From Rhizobium grahamii CCGE 502 (GTDB lineage: Bacteria; Pseudomonadota; Alphaproteobacteria; Rhizobiales; Rhizobiaceae): a DNA stretch of 55,181 nt. The translations under genes and the position numbers were made by a program. This document shows positions 43,191 through 52,028 of the stretch, in pieces. Under the pieces are notes generated by a model. That model did not search any database, had not been told where the DNA came from, and saw only the letters and a program-made list of their open reading frames with translations. The stretch's first letter is position 1; each line of letters starts with the position of its first letter. The stretch is taken from the NCBI RefSeq assembly GCF_000298315.2, contig NZ_AEYE02000027.1:1-55181 (forward strand), given 5' to 3'.

Positions 43191-44870
43191 TTACGCGATC
43201 TCCACTTTCGAAGCGATAGCGTCGATCTCGGCCTTCATTTCCACTGCGGTAAAGCTCAGCTCAAAGACCAGCCCTTCGGGTCGATAATCCGCTAGGCACT
43301 TGGGTTCGAACTTCGCTGGGAAAGCCCGTTCAATGAGAACGGAGCCGAATCCTTTTTTACCGGTGTTTATCACAGTCGGCCCGCCCGATTCGGTCCATGT
43401 CAACACGAGCCGTTTGCCATCCCGCTTCCAGAGCACCTCAACGGTTCCACATTCCGTTCCGAGGCTGCCGTATTTCGTGGCATTTGTCGCCAACTCGTGC
43501 ACCACGAGAGATAATGGAAGGGCGAGATCCGGCGGCAGGACGAAGTCTGGCCCATCCAACGATACGTTTTGAGCCTCTGATGCCACATGTGCCCGCAGCG
43601 CGGCCGTCAGGATGGCTCTTATTGGCGACGCCAACCCTTCCCGAGATAAGATGAGGTCGTATGTGCCACCGAGCGCCGCCAGCCGTTCCGAGAAAGAACG
43701 GTATCGATCCGGATCGGAACGAGCAAAGGTCTGGCGAGCTATCGCCTGAACAAGTGCGAAACCGTTTTTTACCCGGTGCGTCAGCTCCCGCACGAGAAGC
43801 ATCCGCTCCTCTTCCACGCTCTCATTCTGAGTTCGACGACAATCCAGTTCGTCAAGAAGCCGATCGAGGGACGCGCCTACGGCCGCCAATTCGTCAGTAC
43901 CATTCATTCTTGTCCGGGCCGCCGCCTCGCCGCCTCGCCACCTCTCCATGACGTCCGCGATGTGAGAAATCGGCGTCAGGATGAATCGTTTTCCAATAAA
44001 CATCGACAGGCAGAACGCAGTTGCGACCCCTAGCACAATGCCAATGACGTTATTGACAGTAGCCCTGTCGATGGGCCCGAATGCTTCGGCGGTGGAAAAG
44101 CCCGCGCTGACATAGAGGGGGAGTCCAGCCTCCGATATCGGCCGATAACCAAGCACACGCTCGGTGCCGTCCTGGCTCATCACGTTGATCACACCCGGCT
44201 CATCGGCATGGATCAGCTTCTGGAAGTCTGGTGGGATGACTGTTCCGACGAACCGTTCCGCCAGCGGTACGCGGGCCAGAATGGTTCCCGTGTCGTCGGC
44301 TATCGTGACTGCGCTACCGGGCGCGATGCCGCGCTCGGTGACCCGGTTCTGGAGCCAATCCAGTCGAATGCCGCTGACAACCACAGCCCTCACCCTGTCT
44401 CCTTCGACCACTGGCATGGCAAGAGGCAGGACAGGACTATCCGATACCCTGCTTTTTGTGTATCGGCCGACGACGAACGCCTTTGTCTGCAAGGCCTTCT
44501 TGAAGTAGTCTCTGTCGGCAAAATTCGTTGTGCGCGGGATGGCTGCGCTTCCGCAGATTGGTGTTCCAGCTGGTGAGAGTACAAAGAGCGTCTGGATGTT
44601 CGGGACGTTTGCTGCCAGCGACGTCAATGCCTCGTTACAAGTGTTGGCGTCCTGGTGGCGAACCGAGGGCATTGCCGTGACGGCGACCATCAGCCAGCGC
44701 AGGCCTTCGACGATGCGCTCGACTTCGAAAGACGCCTGTCGAGCTGCTTGCGCGGCCTGCATGCGCACCTCTTGGCTGCGCTGGAGGCGCATTGCCACTT
44801 CGTTGTAAGCGAGCATGGCGATGACCGGGGCGAGCGCGGCAACCGCGACCGCCACAAGCTTTGCTCTCAT
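43191..44870 (-). CDS. HWE/HisKA_2 sensor histidine kinase with dCache domain
   Basis: A 559-residue membrane sensor. The N-terminal helix (LVAVAVAALAPVIAMLAYNE) is followed by a periplasmic dCache sensor (about residues 40-270), a second helix (NNVIGIVLGVATAFCLSMFI), a HAMP domain, and the kinase part. The H-box is ELTHRVKNGFALVQAIARQT, the N-box HELATNATKYGSL, and the WTES motif (WxE) marks the HWE class. In Alphaproteobacteria such kinases often feed PhyR, the switch of the EcfG stress response, which suits this region; that link is inference. Confidence 0.88.
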   Translation of the reverse strand: MRAKLVAVAVAALAPVIAMLAYNEVAMRLQRSQEVRMQAAQAARQASFEVERIVEGLRWLMVAVTAMPSVRHQDANTCNEALTSLAANVPNIQTLFVLSPAGTPICGSAAIPRTTNFADRDYFKKALQTKAFVVGRYTKSRVSDSPVLPLAMPVVEGDRVRAVVVSGIRLDWLQNRVTERGIAPGSAVTIADDTGTILARVPLAERFVGTVIPPDFQKLIHADEPGVINVMSQDGTERVLGYRPISEAGLPLYVSAGFSTAEAFGPIDRATVNNVIGIVLGVATAFCLSMFIGKRFILTPISHIADVMERWRGGEAAARTRMNGTDELAAVGASLDRLLDELDCRRTQNESVEEERMLLVRELTHRVKNGFALVQAIARQTFARSDPDRYRSFSERLAALGGTYDLILSREGLASPIRAILTAALRAHVASEAQNVSLDGPDFVLPPDLALPLSLVVHELATNATKYGSLGTECGTVEVLWKRDGKRLVLTWTESGGPTVINTGKKGFGSVLIERAFPAKFEPKCLADYRPEGLVFELSFTAVEMKAEIDAIASKVEIA

Positions 44871-45105
44871 AGACCTTCCCTCTCGAACCTGCTTGATATC
44901 ACGGTCGCGAGGCCGCCGCCATATGCTGTTCTCGCTTGGTCCGCTCGGAGACCGCCATATCAGGGGGTGTGACTAGACAGCCTGTTCCCGAGGCCTCCAG
45001 CATTCAGCGAAGACGACGTTTTCGGACTAGAGCGTTCGAACTATTTGCAGCATCCGTATCAAGGGCGGGTCGACGCAGCAGGCGACGGCCCGCCGTTTTT
45101 CACAC
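44871..45105. other. intergenic, nothing recognised
   Basis: No gene or promoter motif stands out between the kinase and the heat-shock gene. Confidence 0.4.
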
Positions 45106-45576
45106 TCACGTTGTCTTCTTGGTCGCCTCAATCTGAAGCGAGGCATGATCATTAGCACCAGCGCCAACCGTAATCTTGCGTGGCTTCATCGCTTCGGGAA
45201 TCTCGTGCCTCATCTCAATGTTCAGCAGGCCGTTGTTGAGAGAGGCATTCTCGACCTTCACATGGTCGGCGAGTTCAAAGCGGCGTTCGAAGCTTCGTGA
45301 GGCGACGCCCCGATAAAGGTACTCGCCCTCCCCTTCTTCACCTTTTCCACCCTTGACGATCAGAACGTTGTGTTCCTGGGTGATGTCGAGATCGCCAATC
45401 TCAAAGCCCGCGACGGCGATACTGATCCGATATTCGTTGTCGCCGACTTTCACGATGTCGTAGGGCGGCCAGGCGTCGACGGCCTGCAGGCGCTGCGGAT
45501 TGCTGAGAAGATCGAAAACCCGGTCGAAGCCGACGCTCGAGCGATAGAAAGGTGCGAAGTCCAGTTCGTTTCTCAT
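45106..45576 (-). CDS. small heat-shock protein (Hsp20/IbpA-type)
   Basis: A 156-residue alpha-crystallin chaperone. The N-terminus FAPFYRSSVGFDRVFDLLSN and the crystallin core (YDIVKVGDNEYRISIAVAGF, then LIVKGGKGEEGEGEYLYRGV, RSFERRFELADHVKV, ASLNNGLLNIEM) are those of bacterial IbpA/HspH proteins. It holds unfolded proteins in the cytoplasm during heat stress. The start is the ATG at 45576, eight bases after GGAGG; the in-frame TTG two codons earlier is not needed. Control is probably by RpoH and an RNA thermometer. Confidence 0.9.
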   Translation of the reverse strand: MRNELDFAPFYRSSVGFDRVFDLLSNPQRLQAVDAWPPYDIVKVGDNEYRISIAVAGFEIGDLDITQEHNVLIVKGGKGEEGEGEYLYRGVASRSFERRFELADHVKVENASLNNGLLNIEMRHEIPEAMKPRKITVGAGANDHASLQIEATKKTT

Positions 45577-45667
45577 AACCAAATCCTCCGTAAAGCGAGT
45601 TGGAATGGGAACGCCAGTCGGAAACCTGCGTCCCCGGCTTCCCGGCCCCCTAATGGGCTGCCGGCTA
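45577..45667 (-). promoter_or_regulatory. ROSE-like RNA thermometer in the hsp20 leader
   Basis: The predicted 90-base leader ends in ACTCGCTTTACGGAGGATTT. This mirrors the 3' hairpin of rhizobial ROSE elements, where a UYGCU segment pairs with the AGGA of the ribosome site until heat melts it; here UCGCU precedes GGAGGA by four bases. GC-rich hairpin-forming sequence fills the rest of the leader. Folding was not calculated. Confidence 0.6.
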
Positions 45668-45673
45668 TATTCG

Positions 45674-45702
45674 ATTTGGTTTTGCTAGCACTGCCTTTCA
45701 AG
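45674..45702 (-). promoter_or_regulatory. RpoH-type heat-shock promoter
   Basis: On the minus strand CTTGAAA, 16 bases, CCAAAT. The -35 matches the sigma-32 consensus fully and the -10 partly. Transcription would start about 90 bases before the hsp20 ATG. Confidence 0.6.
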
Positions 45703-45942
45703 ACATTCAGTGAATTTTTTTTCATCGGCTTATGCTCCGAATGTGTGGCATCGCAGTCCGGTGCAAATGACCGCGCTGCTGCACGCTATCGAACAGCGCC
45801 TCTGTCTCTGTATAAGAGGCTGGCATTTACCAAATGGCATTGTAGATTAGCATTTGCTGTCGTAGCCTCAGACGGCAAGCGGGTGCCGGTCCCGTGGAAC
45901 CAGGCGGCAGAGTTGAGTTATTTGGTTGTGGAGGCAGGGTTG

Positions 45943-46251
45943 GTGATTTGGCACAAAGGCGGAGATTTCGTTCCATTGATGCTAGTGATGTGCGGCCCGC
46001 AGAAATACCTATCAATCAGCTCACTCCGGCACGTCGCCGAGGCGCTCATCCTGGCGTGGCCGTCGGACGATGGAGATGAGTATGTCAGCGCCGTCAAAGC
46101 GTGCCTGGATGCGATCGAGGGACGCGTTCCCGCGCTGGAGGCCCGGGGCGCGTTGATCCGTGCTGCCGACGAGGCGGGAATTCCGGTAATCACCGTAGTT
46201 CCCTATGGCGATGCAGAGCCCGAGACGGAAGGGCTTGTGATGCGAAAGTGA
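45943..46251 (+). CDS. DUF982 family protein (paralog 4)
   Basis: A 102-residue DUF982 copy: FVPLMLVMCGPQKYLSISSL, HVAEALILAWPSDDGDEYVS, VKACLDAIEGRVPALEARGA, LIRAADEAGIPVITVVPYGD. I chose GTG at 45943 because GGAGGCAGG lies just upstream; the open frame reaches much further back with no sensible protein. Closest to the copy at 27420. Confidence 0.75.
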   Translation: MIWHKGGDFVPLMLVMCGPQKYLSISSLRHVAEALILAWPSDDGDEYVSAVKACLDAIEGRVPALEARGALIRAADEAGIPVITVVPYGDAEPETEGLVMRK

Positions 46252-46415
46252 GGGGTCTTCCTGTGAGCCAGAACAGGGCTGAATACCGGCGGTCACTGAA
46301 GCCGAACCGGACGATTGCCTCAACCGTCTATTTCTTCCAGCTGTCCTCAACCGGAGCCTTGTCCTCTGGCGGTCGCGGGTCCTCGGTATCGGTTGGCCTT
46401 GGTCAACATGGGGGC

Positions 46416-47069
46416 CTAGATCTTAAAGAGCCTCTGAAACAGCCGCATGTGCAGGCTCGAGAATTTGAGCGGCGCGTCTGTCACTGCAAGGCAGATGCAG
46501 TCCTTCCCCTCTGTCGCTCTGGGGGTGTGCGTTAACGTACCGTCCGCTATTTCCACGTCGCCCGGGCCGAACGTCGACACTTCGTCAGTGAAGCTGCCAT
46601 CAAGAACAAGCGTCAGTTCGGTGCCCCGGTGCGAGTGCTCAGGAACAGGCTGGCCCGCAGGAATTTTCAGCAGACGAACAGTTGTTGTTTCGTCCTCTGT
46701 GGGGACGATCATCTGCGCGGCTCCGCGGCCGAGAAAACGCCACTTAAGCCCCCCCGCCCGATCCACGTAAGTAGCCAGTGGCTCAGGAAGGAACATCTCT
46801 GCCTCGCTGCGGGGACTGCTTGTGACAGGGTCCTCTTCCCATTGTGATTCCGTAATACGTCTCTCCATCTCCCTCCAACCTTCGTCAAGGTTGTCGTTGG
46901 CGACCTCACATTCAAGGAAGTACCCGCCAATCCGTTCGAAGGCGTGAAGCCCCGCCCGGCAGGCTGAGCACATGGTAAGGTGAGTTGTTGCGCCGAGCGC
47001 CCATCCCGCCTCCAAAGTGCCTGCCGCCATTGCGGCGATCATCTCATCCGTCAAATGATGCTGGATCAT
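46416..47069 (-). CDS. chrR: ChrR-type zinc anti-sigma factor
   Basis: A 217-residue anti-sigma factor. The N-terminal domain carries His5, His30, Cys34 and Cys37 (THLTMCSAC), matching the zinc ligands of Rhodobacter ChrR. The C-terminal cupin has the metal site EHSHRGTELTLVLDG with the later His (GTLTHTPRA). It holds the sigma factor inactive until singlet oxygen or organic peroxide is sensed. Its start codon directly follows the sigma stop codon, so the two are translated together. Confidence 0.9.
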   Translation of the reverse strand: MIQHHLTDEMIAAMAAGTLEAGWALGATTHLTMCSACRAGLHAFERIGGYFLECEVANDNLDEGWREMERRITESQWEEDPVTSSPRSEAEMFLPEPLATYVDRAGGLKWRFLGRGAAQMIVPTEDETTTVRLLKIPAGQPVPEHSHRGTELTLVLDGSFTDEVSTFGPGDVEIADGTLTHTPRATEGKDCICLAVTDAPLKFSSLHMRLFQRLFKI

Positions 47070-47612
47070 CTAAAGATCCCCCAACGCTGCGCGGAGTTTC
47101 TCGCATGCCAGGCGAATCCTCGACTTCACCGTCCCCAAAGGGAGCCCCAGCTTCTCAGCGATAGCACCGTGCGGTAGCCCTTCGAAATACGACATTCTGA
47201 GGACTTCGACGAAGTCAGGTTTCAGTTGTTTCATTGCTTCTCTCAGTGCATCTGCTTGCTGCGACCGCAAAACCAATTCATCCGGTGGCTCGGTTCCGTT
47301 AATAGCGAGCAGCGGATCAGCTGGATCGAAGTCGGGTTTCGGACCCCGCCTGAACGCATCGATCCTCAAGTTGCGAGCGATCGCAAAAATCCAGGTTGAA
47401 GCATGGCCTCTGGAAGGATCGAAGAGATGAGCTTTCCTCCAGACGGTCACCATCGCTTCCTGCACGTATTCTTCCACTACCGCTGGCTCATTGGATGATC
47501 TTGCCATGAATGACCTGAGTTTCGGGACAAAGTGTCGATAGATTGCTTCGAAAGCTGCTTTATCCCGGCTCGCCACCCTTCCCATCAACGAGTTGAGCAA
47601 CTCGCGTTCCAT
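47070..47612 (-). CDS. rpoE: ECF sigma factor, RpoE/ECF11 type
   Basis: A 180-residue ECF sigma factor. Region 2 is AFEAIYRHFVPKLRSFMARS then YVQEAMVTVWRKAHLFDPSR and STWIFAIARNLRIDAFRR; region 4 is VEVLRMSYFEGLPHGAIAEK, LGLPLGTVKSRIRLACEKLR. The partner ChrR gene defines the class: singlet-oxygen-responsive ECF11. I chose ATG 47612 because the predicted promoter at 47737-47765 would start transcription near 47730, making a start at 47732 impossible. It probably also drives the divergent lipid cluster. Confidence 0.88.
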   Translation of the reverse strand: MERELLNSLMGRVASRDKAAFEAIYRHFVPKLRSFMARSSNEPAVVEEYVQEAMVTVWRKAHLFDPSRGHASTWIFAIARNLRIDAFRRGPKPDFDPADPLLAINGTEPPDELVLRSQQADALREAMKQLKPDFVEVLRMSYFEGLPHGAIAEKLGLPLGTVKSRIRLACEKLRAALGDL

Positions 47613-47736
47613 CTCATTCGATTTCACAGGCAATGTCGTTACCCTATATTGCGGATTTCTTTCCCGCGCATGCTGCGAAGCGCCTGCCCGGCAACTATAC
47701 GATTTGAGATCGGCCTTCGCTAGTAACGACATCCCC

Positions 47737-47765
47737 TTTGTACGTCGTGGTCGCAGTCTGGATCA
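47737..47765 (-). promoter_or_regulatory. candidate RpoE (ECF11) autoregulatory promoter
   Basis: On the minus strand TGATCC, 17 bases, TACAAA. TGATCC is the -35 recognised by Rhodobacter RpoE. It sits in the 372-base divergent region (47613-47984), where I see no matching site facing the flavoprotein gene. Confidence 0.5.
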
Positions 47766-47984
47766 GAGGTATCCGTAAAAACCCAGATTTCCGGCATCGG
47801 ATGCTTCGTTCCGGCTCGTCTGTAGACTTCCACGTGCGCGGAGAAAGGCGCGGTGCCGATGCGCTGCTTAGTCAGTAGCGAAAAATTCGCGCGACTTAGA
47901 AAACTAACCGGTAGCTGCTCTCGTACATGCGGCTGAGGGCAAAAACTGGTTAAGGAACTGAGACAGCTCGAAATGGAGGACTGC

Positions 47985-49358
47985 ATGGCATTTCAAGACG
48001 GGAGCGCAGTTGCCCCGCGCCTGAATATCGCAGTGGTTGGCAGTGGTATTTCGGGCCTATCGGCGGCGTGGCTCTTGTCGCAACGCCACGACATCACGAT
48101 GTTCGAGACCTCGAACCGCATTGGGGGTCACAGTAATACGGTTGAATTTGAAAGTGCCGGTGTGTCGGTCGCCGTCGATACCGGCTTCATCGTGTACAAC
48201 GAGGTCACCTACCCCAATCTGACGGCCCTATTCCAGGCACTCGACGTACCGACCGCGGCATCCAACATGTCATTCGCCGTCTCGCTGAACGACGGCGCGC
48301 TCGAATATTCCGGCGGGACAGGCTCCGGCCTTTTCGCCCAGAAATCCAACCTCGTGAACCCACGCTTCTGGTTGATGATGTGGGACCTTCTGCGATTTTA
48401 TCGCAGCGCGCCACGCGATCTCGGAACGATGGGCGGCGTTTCACTCGACGATTACCTCACACGCAACGGCTATAGTCGCGCCTTCCGAGACGATCATCTT
48501 TATCCGATGGCAGCGGCGATCTGGTCGACGCCTGCCATGCAGGTCGGCGCGTATCCGGCCGCCGGCTTCGTGAACTTTTGCCACAATCACGGGCTTCTTG
48601 AACTACGCAATCGTCCAATCTGGCGCACCCTGCAAGGCGGTAGCCGCGAATACGTGATGCGCATGATCCGTCCATTTTCTGATCGCATCCGCCTTTCAAC
48701 CGCAGTCGAAGCAGTCCGTCGCGTACCCGGTCGCGTGGAGATCCGGGACGCCCGCGGCGAGAAGTATGTTTTCGACCATGTCGTGATCGCAACTCATGCG
48801 GACCAAGCGCTCCGCATGCTGTCTGATGCGACGGATGACGAACGACGCATCCTTGGCGTCTTCCGTTATTCGCGCAATGAGGCGGTGTTGCATGGCGACG
48901 TCAGCCTGATGCCCAAGCGACGTGCTGCATGGTCCAGTTGGAACTATGTCGCCGATACACGAGGCAGCACCACCAAGCCGTCGATCACCTATTGGATGAA
49001 CAGGCTGCAGCCTTTGGGCGCAGCACCGCCGACTTTCGTGACACTCAATCCACGCCGAGAACCGCGCCGGGAAACCGTCATTAGCCGCGAGGTCTACGAA
49101 CATCCGGTCTTCGACCTTGATACCGACCGGGCGCAACATGAGGTCTGGTCGCTGCAGGGCGTGCGCAATACCTGGTTCTGCGGCGCGCATTTCGGCTCAG
49201 GCTTCCATGAGGATGGTATCCAGGCCGGGCTTGCGGTTGCCGAAGACCTCGGTGGTGTGCGCCGCCCCTGGGAGGTCAAGCAGGAAAGCGCCCGCATCAT
49301 TCGCAAGCCATTGATGAGGCCGGTTGAACTATCGACAAAGCTGGAGGAGCCGGTATGA
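47985..49358 (+). CDS. FAD-dependent amine-oxidase-type desaturase/oxidoreductase
   Basis: A 457-residue flavoprotein with the dinucleotide-binding start NIAVVGSGISGLSAAWLLSQ and ETSNRIGGHSNTV, VDTGFIVYN, and the end CGAHFGSGFHEDGIQAGLAV. This is the amine-oxidase/phytoene-desaturase-like group found next to DUF1365 and cyclopropane synthases. In Rhodobacter a relative in the RpoE regulon is tied to furan fatty-acid formation. The ATG at 47985 follows GGAGG. Its stop overlaps the next start by four bases (ATGA). Confidence 0.85.
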   Translation: MAFQDGSAVAPRLNIAVVGSGISGLSAAWLLSQRHDITMFETSNRIGGHSNTVEFESAGVSVAVDTGFIVYNEVTYPNLTALFQALDVPTAASNMSFAVSLNDGALEYSGGTGSGLFAQKSNLVNPRFWLMMWDLLRFYRSAPRDLGTMGGVSLDDYLTRNGYSRAFRDDHLYPMAAAIWSTPAMQVGAYPAAGFVNFCHNHGLLELRNRPIWRTLQGGSREYVMRMIRPFSDRIRLSTAVEAVRRVPGRVEIRDARGEKYVFDHVVIATHADQALRMLSDATDDERRILGVFRYSRNEAVLHGDVSLMPKRRAAWSSWNYVADTRGSTTKPSITYWMNRLQPLGAAPPTFVTLNPRREPRRETVISREVYEHPVFDLDTDRAQHEVWSLQGVRNTWFCGAHFGSGFHEDGIQAGLAVAEDLGGVRRPWEVKQESARIIRKPLMRPVELSTKLEEPV

Positions 49359-50179
49359 AGGCGGGTCTCCGTTCGGCCCTGTTTCCTGGGCACGTCACGC
49401 ATGCGCGGGTAAAGCCGAAGCAGCACCGTTTAAACTATCGCATCTATTCACTTCTAATCGATCTCGACGAACTCGACGAGCTCGACCGCAGGCTGAAGCT
49501 TTTTTCGATCGATCGCTTCAACCTTTTTTCCTTCTATCGCAAGGATCGCGGCAATCGTTCTGGTTCCGACCTGAAGAAGCAAGTGGAGCGCACCATCGAG
49601 AGAGGAGGCGTTGAGCCGGATGGTGGCGCCATTCGCTTGCTCACCATGCCGCGTATCTTGGGTTGGGCCTTCAATCCCCTAAGCGCTTTCTTCTGCTACG
49701 GCAGGGATGGAGCGTTGAGGGCCATCCTCTGGGAGGTAGACAATACGTTTGGGCAGCGCCATGGCTATATGTTCCCGGTGGACACGCCTGACGGTGCGGA
49801 GATCGTCCAGCATTGCGACAAGGCGTTCTACGTATCCCCGTTCCTAGACATGAACCTCCGCTACGAGTTCGTTGTTTTGCCCCCTTCGGAGACCCTATCG
49901 ATCCGCATTTGTGCGTTCGACGACGAAGGGTTGATGCTGACTGCCCGGCACCTGGCCAGGCGGATCGAACTGACGGACGCCGCCCTGCTGAAGGCCTTCT
50001 TCGCAATTCCTCTGCTGACGTTTCGGGTCGTCGGCGGCATCCATTGGGAGGCCCTAAAGATCTGGCTGAAAGGCATTCGCCTGCGCGGGCGTCCGCAGCC
50101 CCCTGAACACCCGGTTTCCTATCATCCACATCACCAAACCGAAGAAAACGCATCGCATCGAAAGAGCGAGATTCAATGA
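49355..50179 (+). CDS. DUF1365 family protein
   Basis: A 274-residue DUF1365 protein: LFPGHVTHARVKPKQHRLNY, IYSLLIDLDELDELDRRLKL, LTMPRILGWAFNPLSAFFCY, FYVSPFLDMNLRYEFVV. The family has no proven reaction but nearly always sits between a flavoprotein and a cyclopropane-synthase-like methyltransferase, as here. It overlaps both neighbours by ATGA, so the three are one translationally coupled operon. Confidence 0.9.
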   Translation: MKAGLRSALFPGHVTHARVKPKQHRLNYRIYSLLIDLDELDELDRRLKLFSIDRFNLFSFYRKDRGNRSGSDLKKQVERTIERGGVEPDGGAIRLLTMPRILGWAFNPLSAFFCYGRDGALRAILWEVDNTFGQRHGYMFPVDTPDGAEIVQHCDKAFYVSPFLDMNLRYEFVVLPPSETLSIRICAFDDEGLMLTARHLARRIELTDAALLKAFFAIPLLTFRVVGGIHWEALKIWLKGIRLRGRPQPPEHPVSYHPHHQTEENASHRKSEIQ

Positions 50180-51408
50180 GCCAGTATGACGATTTATCCC
50201 ATCTCACGCTTACGCTGCCGGCGCGTTACGAATATCCGGGTTTTGCTGGCCGGCTTTTGCGACGCCTGGTCGGCAATCTCCATACCGGTCGCCTTAGGAT
50301 CGTGCTGCCCTCCGGTATTGTCGTCGAAAAGACCGGTACAGAACCCGGTCCCGACGCGACGATCGTCATGACGAAATGGCGAATGGTTCGTCGCATCCTG
50401 ACGGCCGGCGATATCGGCTTTGCGGAAGGATTTCTTGAGGGAGACTGGACGACGCCGGACCTGACTGAGGTCATTCGGCTTGCAGCACGGAATAAAGATG
50501 TCCTGTCGCGCGCAATTGGCGGCAGCATCCTGATGCGGTTGGTCAACAGAATGCTCCACCTCTTGAATGCCAATACGAAAAAGGGCAGCCGACGCAATGT
50601 TGAGGCGCATTACGATCTCGGTAACGATTTCTACAAGGAATGGCTTGATCCGACTATGCTCTATTCCTCGGCGATCTATGACGACACGACGCCGCACCTC
50701 GAAGCCGCCCAGCAGAAACACCTCGATCGCATTCGCGAAAAGCTAGCGCTTTCTGGGGGTGAAAGCGTGCTGGAACTCGGCTGCGGCTGGGGTGCATTGG
50801 CCATCGAGCTTGCGACCAGATCGAGTGCCAAGGTCGTCGGCCTTACCCTTTCGCCGTCGCAATTGGCTTGGGCTAACGATGTGGTCGGGAAGAGCGCCAA
50901 GGCTCGCCTGGTCGATCTGCGGCTGCAAGATTATCGTGACGTGGAAGGTCAGTTTGATCGCATCGTTTCGATCGAGATGTTCGAAGCGGTAGGCGAAGCC
51001 TATTGGCCGGTCTATTTCGAGACCTTAAGACGTTGCATGAAGTATAATGGACGCGCAGTGCTGCAAATCATTTCCATCGAGGAGACTCGGTTCGAGGCCT
51101 ACCGCGGAAGTATCGACTTTATCCAAAAATACATCTTCCCTGGCGGGTTCCTGCCATCGGACAAGGCGCTCGAACGAGCAATCTCCACGGCCGGATTGAA
51201 ACTCACGGAAATTGAACATTTCGGGAGATCGTATGCGCGTACGCTTGCCGATTGGCGGTCGCGTTTTCACGCGAATTGGCCAGCCATAGCAAAACAAGGC
51301 TTCGACGAACGGTTCCGACGTCTTTGGCACTATTATCTCTGCTATTGCGAAGCAGGTTTCGAGGAAGGAAACATCAATGTCGGGCTTTACACGATCGAGC
51401 ATCCGTAG
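50176..51408 (+). CDS. cyclopropane-fatty-acyl-phospholipid synthase-like methyltransferase
   Basis: A 410-residue S-adenosylmethionine methyltransferase of the CFA synthase family. The N-terminal domain ends near HYDLGNDFYKEWLDPTMLYS, the family's substrate-binding motif. The SAM site is VLELGCGWGALAIELATRS, then SIEMFEAVGEAYW and IQKYIFPGGFLPSD. LCYCEAGFEEGNINVGLYTI at the C-terminus carries the catalytic-site Cys region. It modifies unsaturated acyl chains in the membrane. The partner flavoprotein suggests desaturation and methylation act in sequence. Confidence 0.9.
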   Translation: MSQYDDLSHLTLTLPARYEYPGFAGRLLRRLVGNLHTGRLRIVLPSGIVVEKTGTEPGPDATIVMTKWRMVRRILTAGDIGFAEGFLEGDWTTPDLTEVIRLAARNKDVLSRAIGGSILMRLVNRMLHLLNANTKKGSRRNVEAHYDLGNDFYKEWLDPTMLYSSAIYDDTTPHLEAAQQKHLDRIREKLALSGGESVLELGCGWGALAIELATRSSAKVVGLTLSPSQLAWANDVVGKSAKARLVDLRLQDYRDVEGQFDRIVSIEMFEAVGEAYWPVYFETLRRCMKYNGRAVLQIISIEETRFEAYRGSIDFIQKYIFPGGFLPSDKALERAISTAGLKLTEIEHFGRSYARTLADWRSRFHANWPAIAKQGFDERFRRLWHYYLCYCEAGFEEGNINVGLYTIEHP

Positions 51409-51558
51409 CGTGCACGGGCTACTGGCCAAGACGATGCGCGTTTTTGACCGCCGACGTTTTTCCTTTCGCTTTCGTCCCTGTTGGCCCATCTGCCGACGAG
51501 GCGGATGCGACGACGAAAACCAACTGAAGCTCGCATAAAATTTTCGAAGGATAGCAAA

Positions 51559-51963
51559 GTGAAGACCTACATCGTCGCCTACCTGGCCACATTGATCGTC
51601 TTTACCGCGATCGATTTTATCTGGCTGAGCACTATGGCCGATCGCCTTTATCGGCCCATTTTGGGGGACATGCTTTCCCCCAGATTCCGGCTAGCTCCGG
51701 CAGTCGTATTCTATCTGATATATGCGGTGGGGCTAACATTTTTTGCTGTCAGGATTGGCTTAGTATCCGGTTCTTCGGCCACCGCGGCACTCTACGGCGC
51801 GCTTGTTGGCTTCACCGCCTATGCGACCTACGACTTGACCAATCAATCCACGTTGAAGAACTGGTCTACGACGTTGACAATAGCAGACCTCTTTTGGGGC
51901 ACCTTCCTATCAGCGTTGTCCGCGGGCATCAGTTCCTGGATTACCCAATGGATCGACGGGTAA
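51559..51963 (+). CDS. DUF2177 membrane protein
   Basis: A 134-residue four-helix membrane protein of DUF2177: KTYIVAYLATLIVFTAIDFI, WLSTMADRLYRPILGDML, then FYLIYAVGLTFFAVRIGLVS, LYGALVGFTAYATYDLTNQS and WGTFLSALSAGISSWI. The family clusters with RpoE/ChrR and lipid genes. The GTG at 51559 has AAGGA upstream. It lies 150 bases after the methyltransferase and may share its transcript. Confidence 0.88.
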   Translation: MKTYIVAYLATLIVFTAIDFIWLSTMADRLYRPILGDMLSPRFRLAPAVVFYLIYAVGLTFFAVRIGLVSGSSATAALYGALVGFTAYATYDLTNQSTLKNWSTTLTIADLFWGTFLSALSAGISSWITQWIDG

Positions 51964-52028
51964 GATTCGGCGGAGCCCCAGGCTTTGTCAGTCCTCGTGC
52001 TTTTATTTAGGGACAGAGAACCAGTCTG

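Noticed and set aside
45370-45942. Long plus-strand extension of the DUF982 frame through the hsp20 region
   Set aside because: It runs antisense to hsp20 and its leader, and the DUF982 domain begins only after the GTG at 45943.
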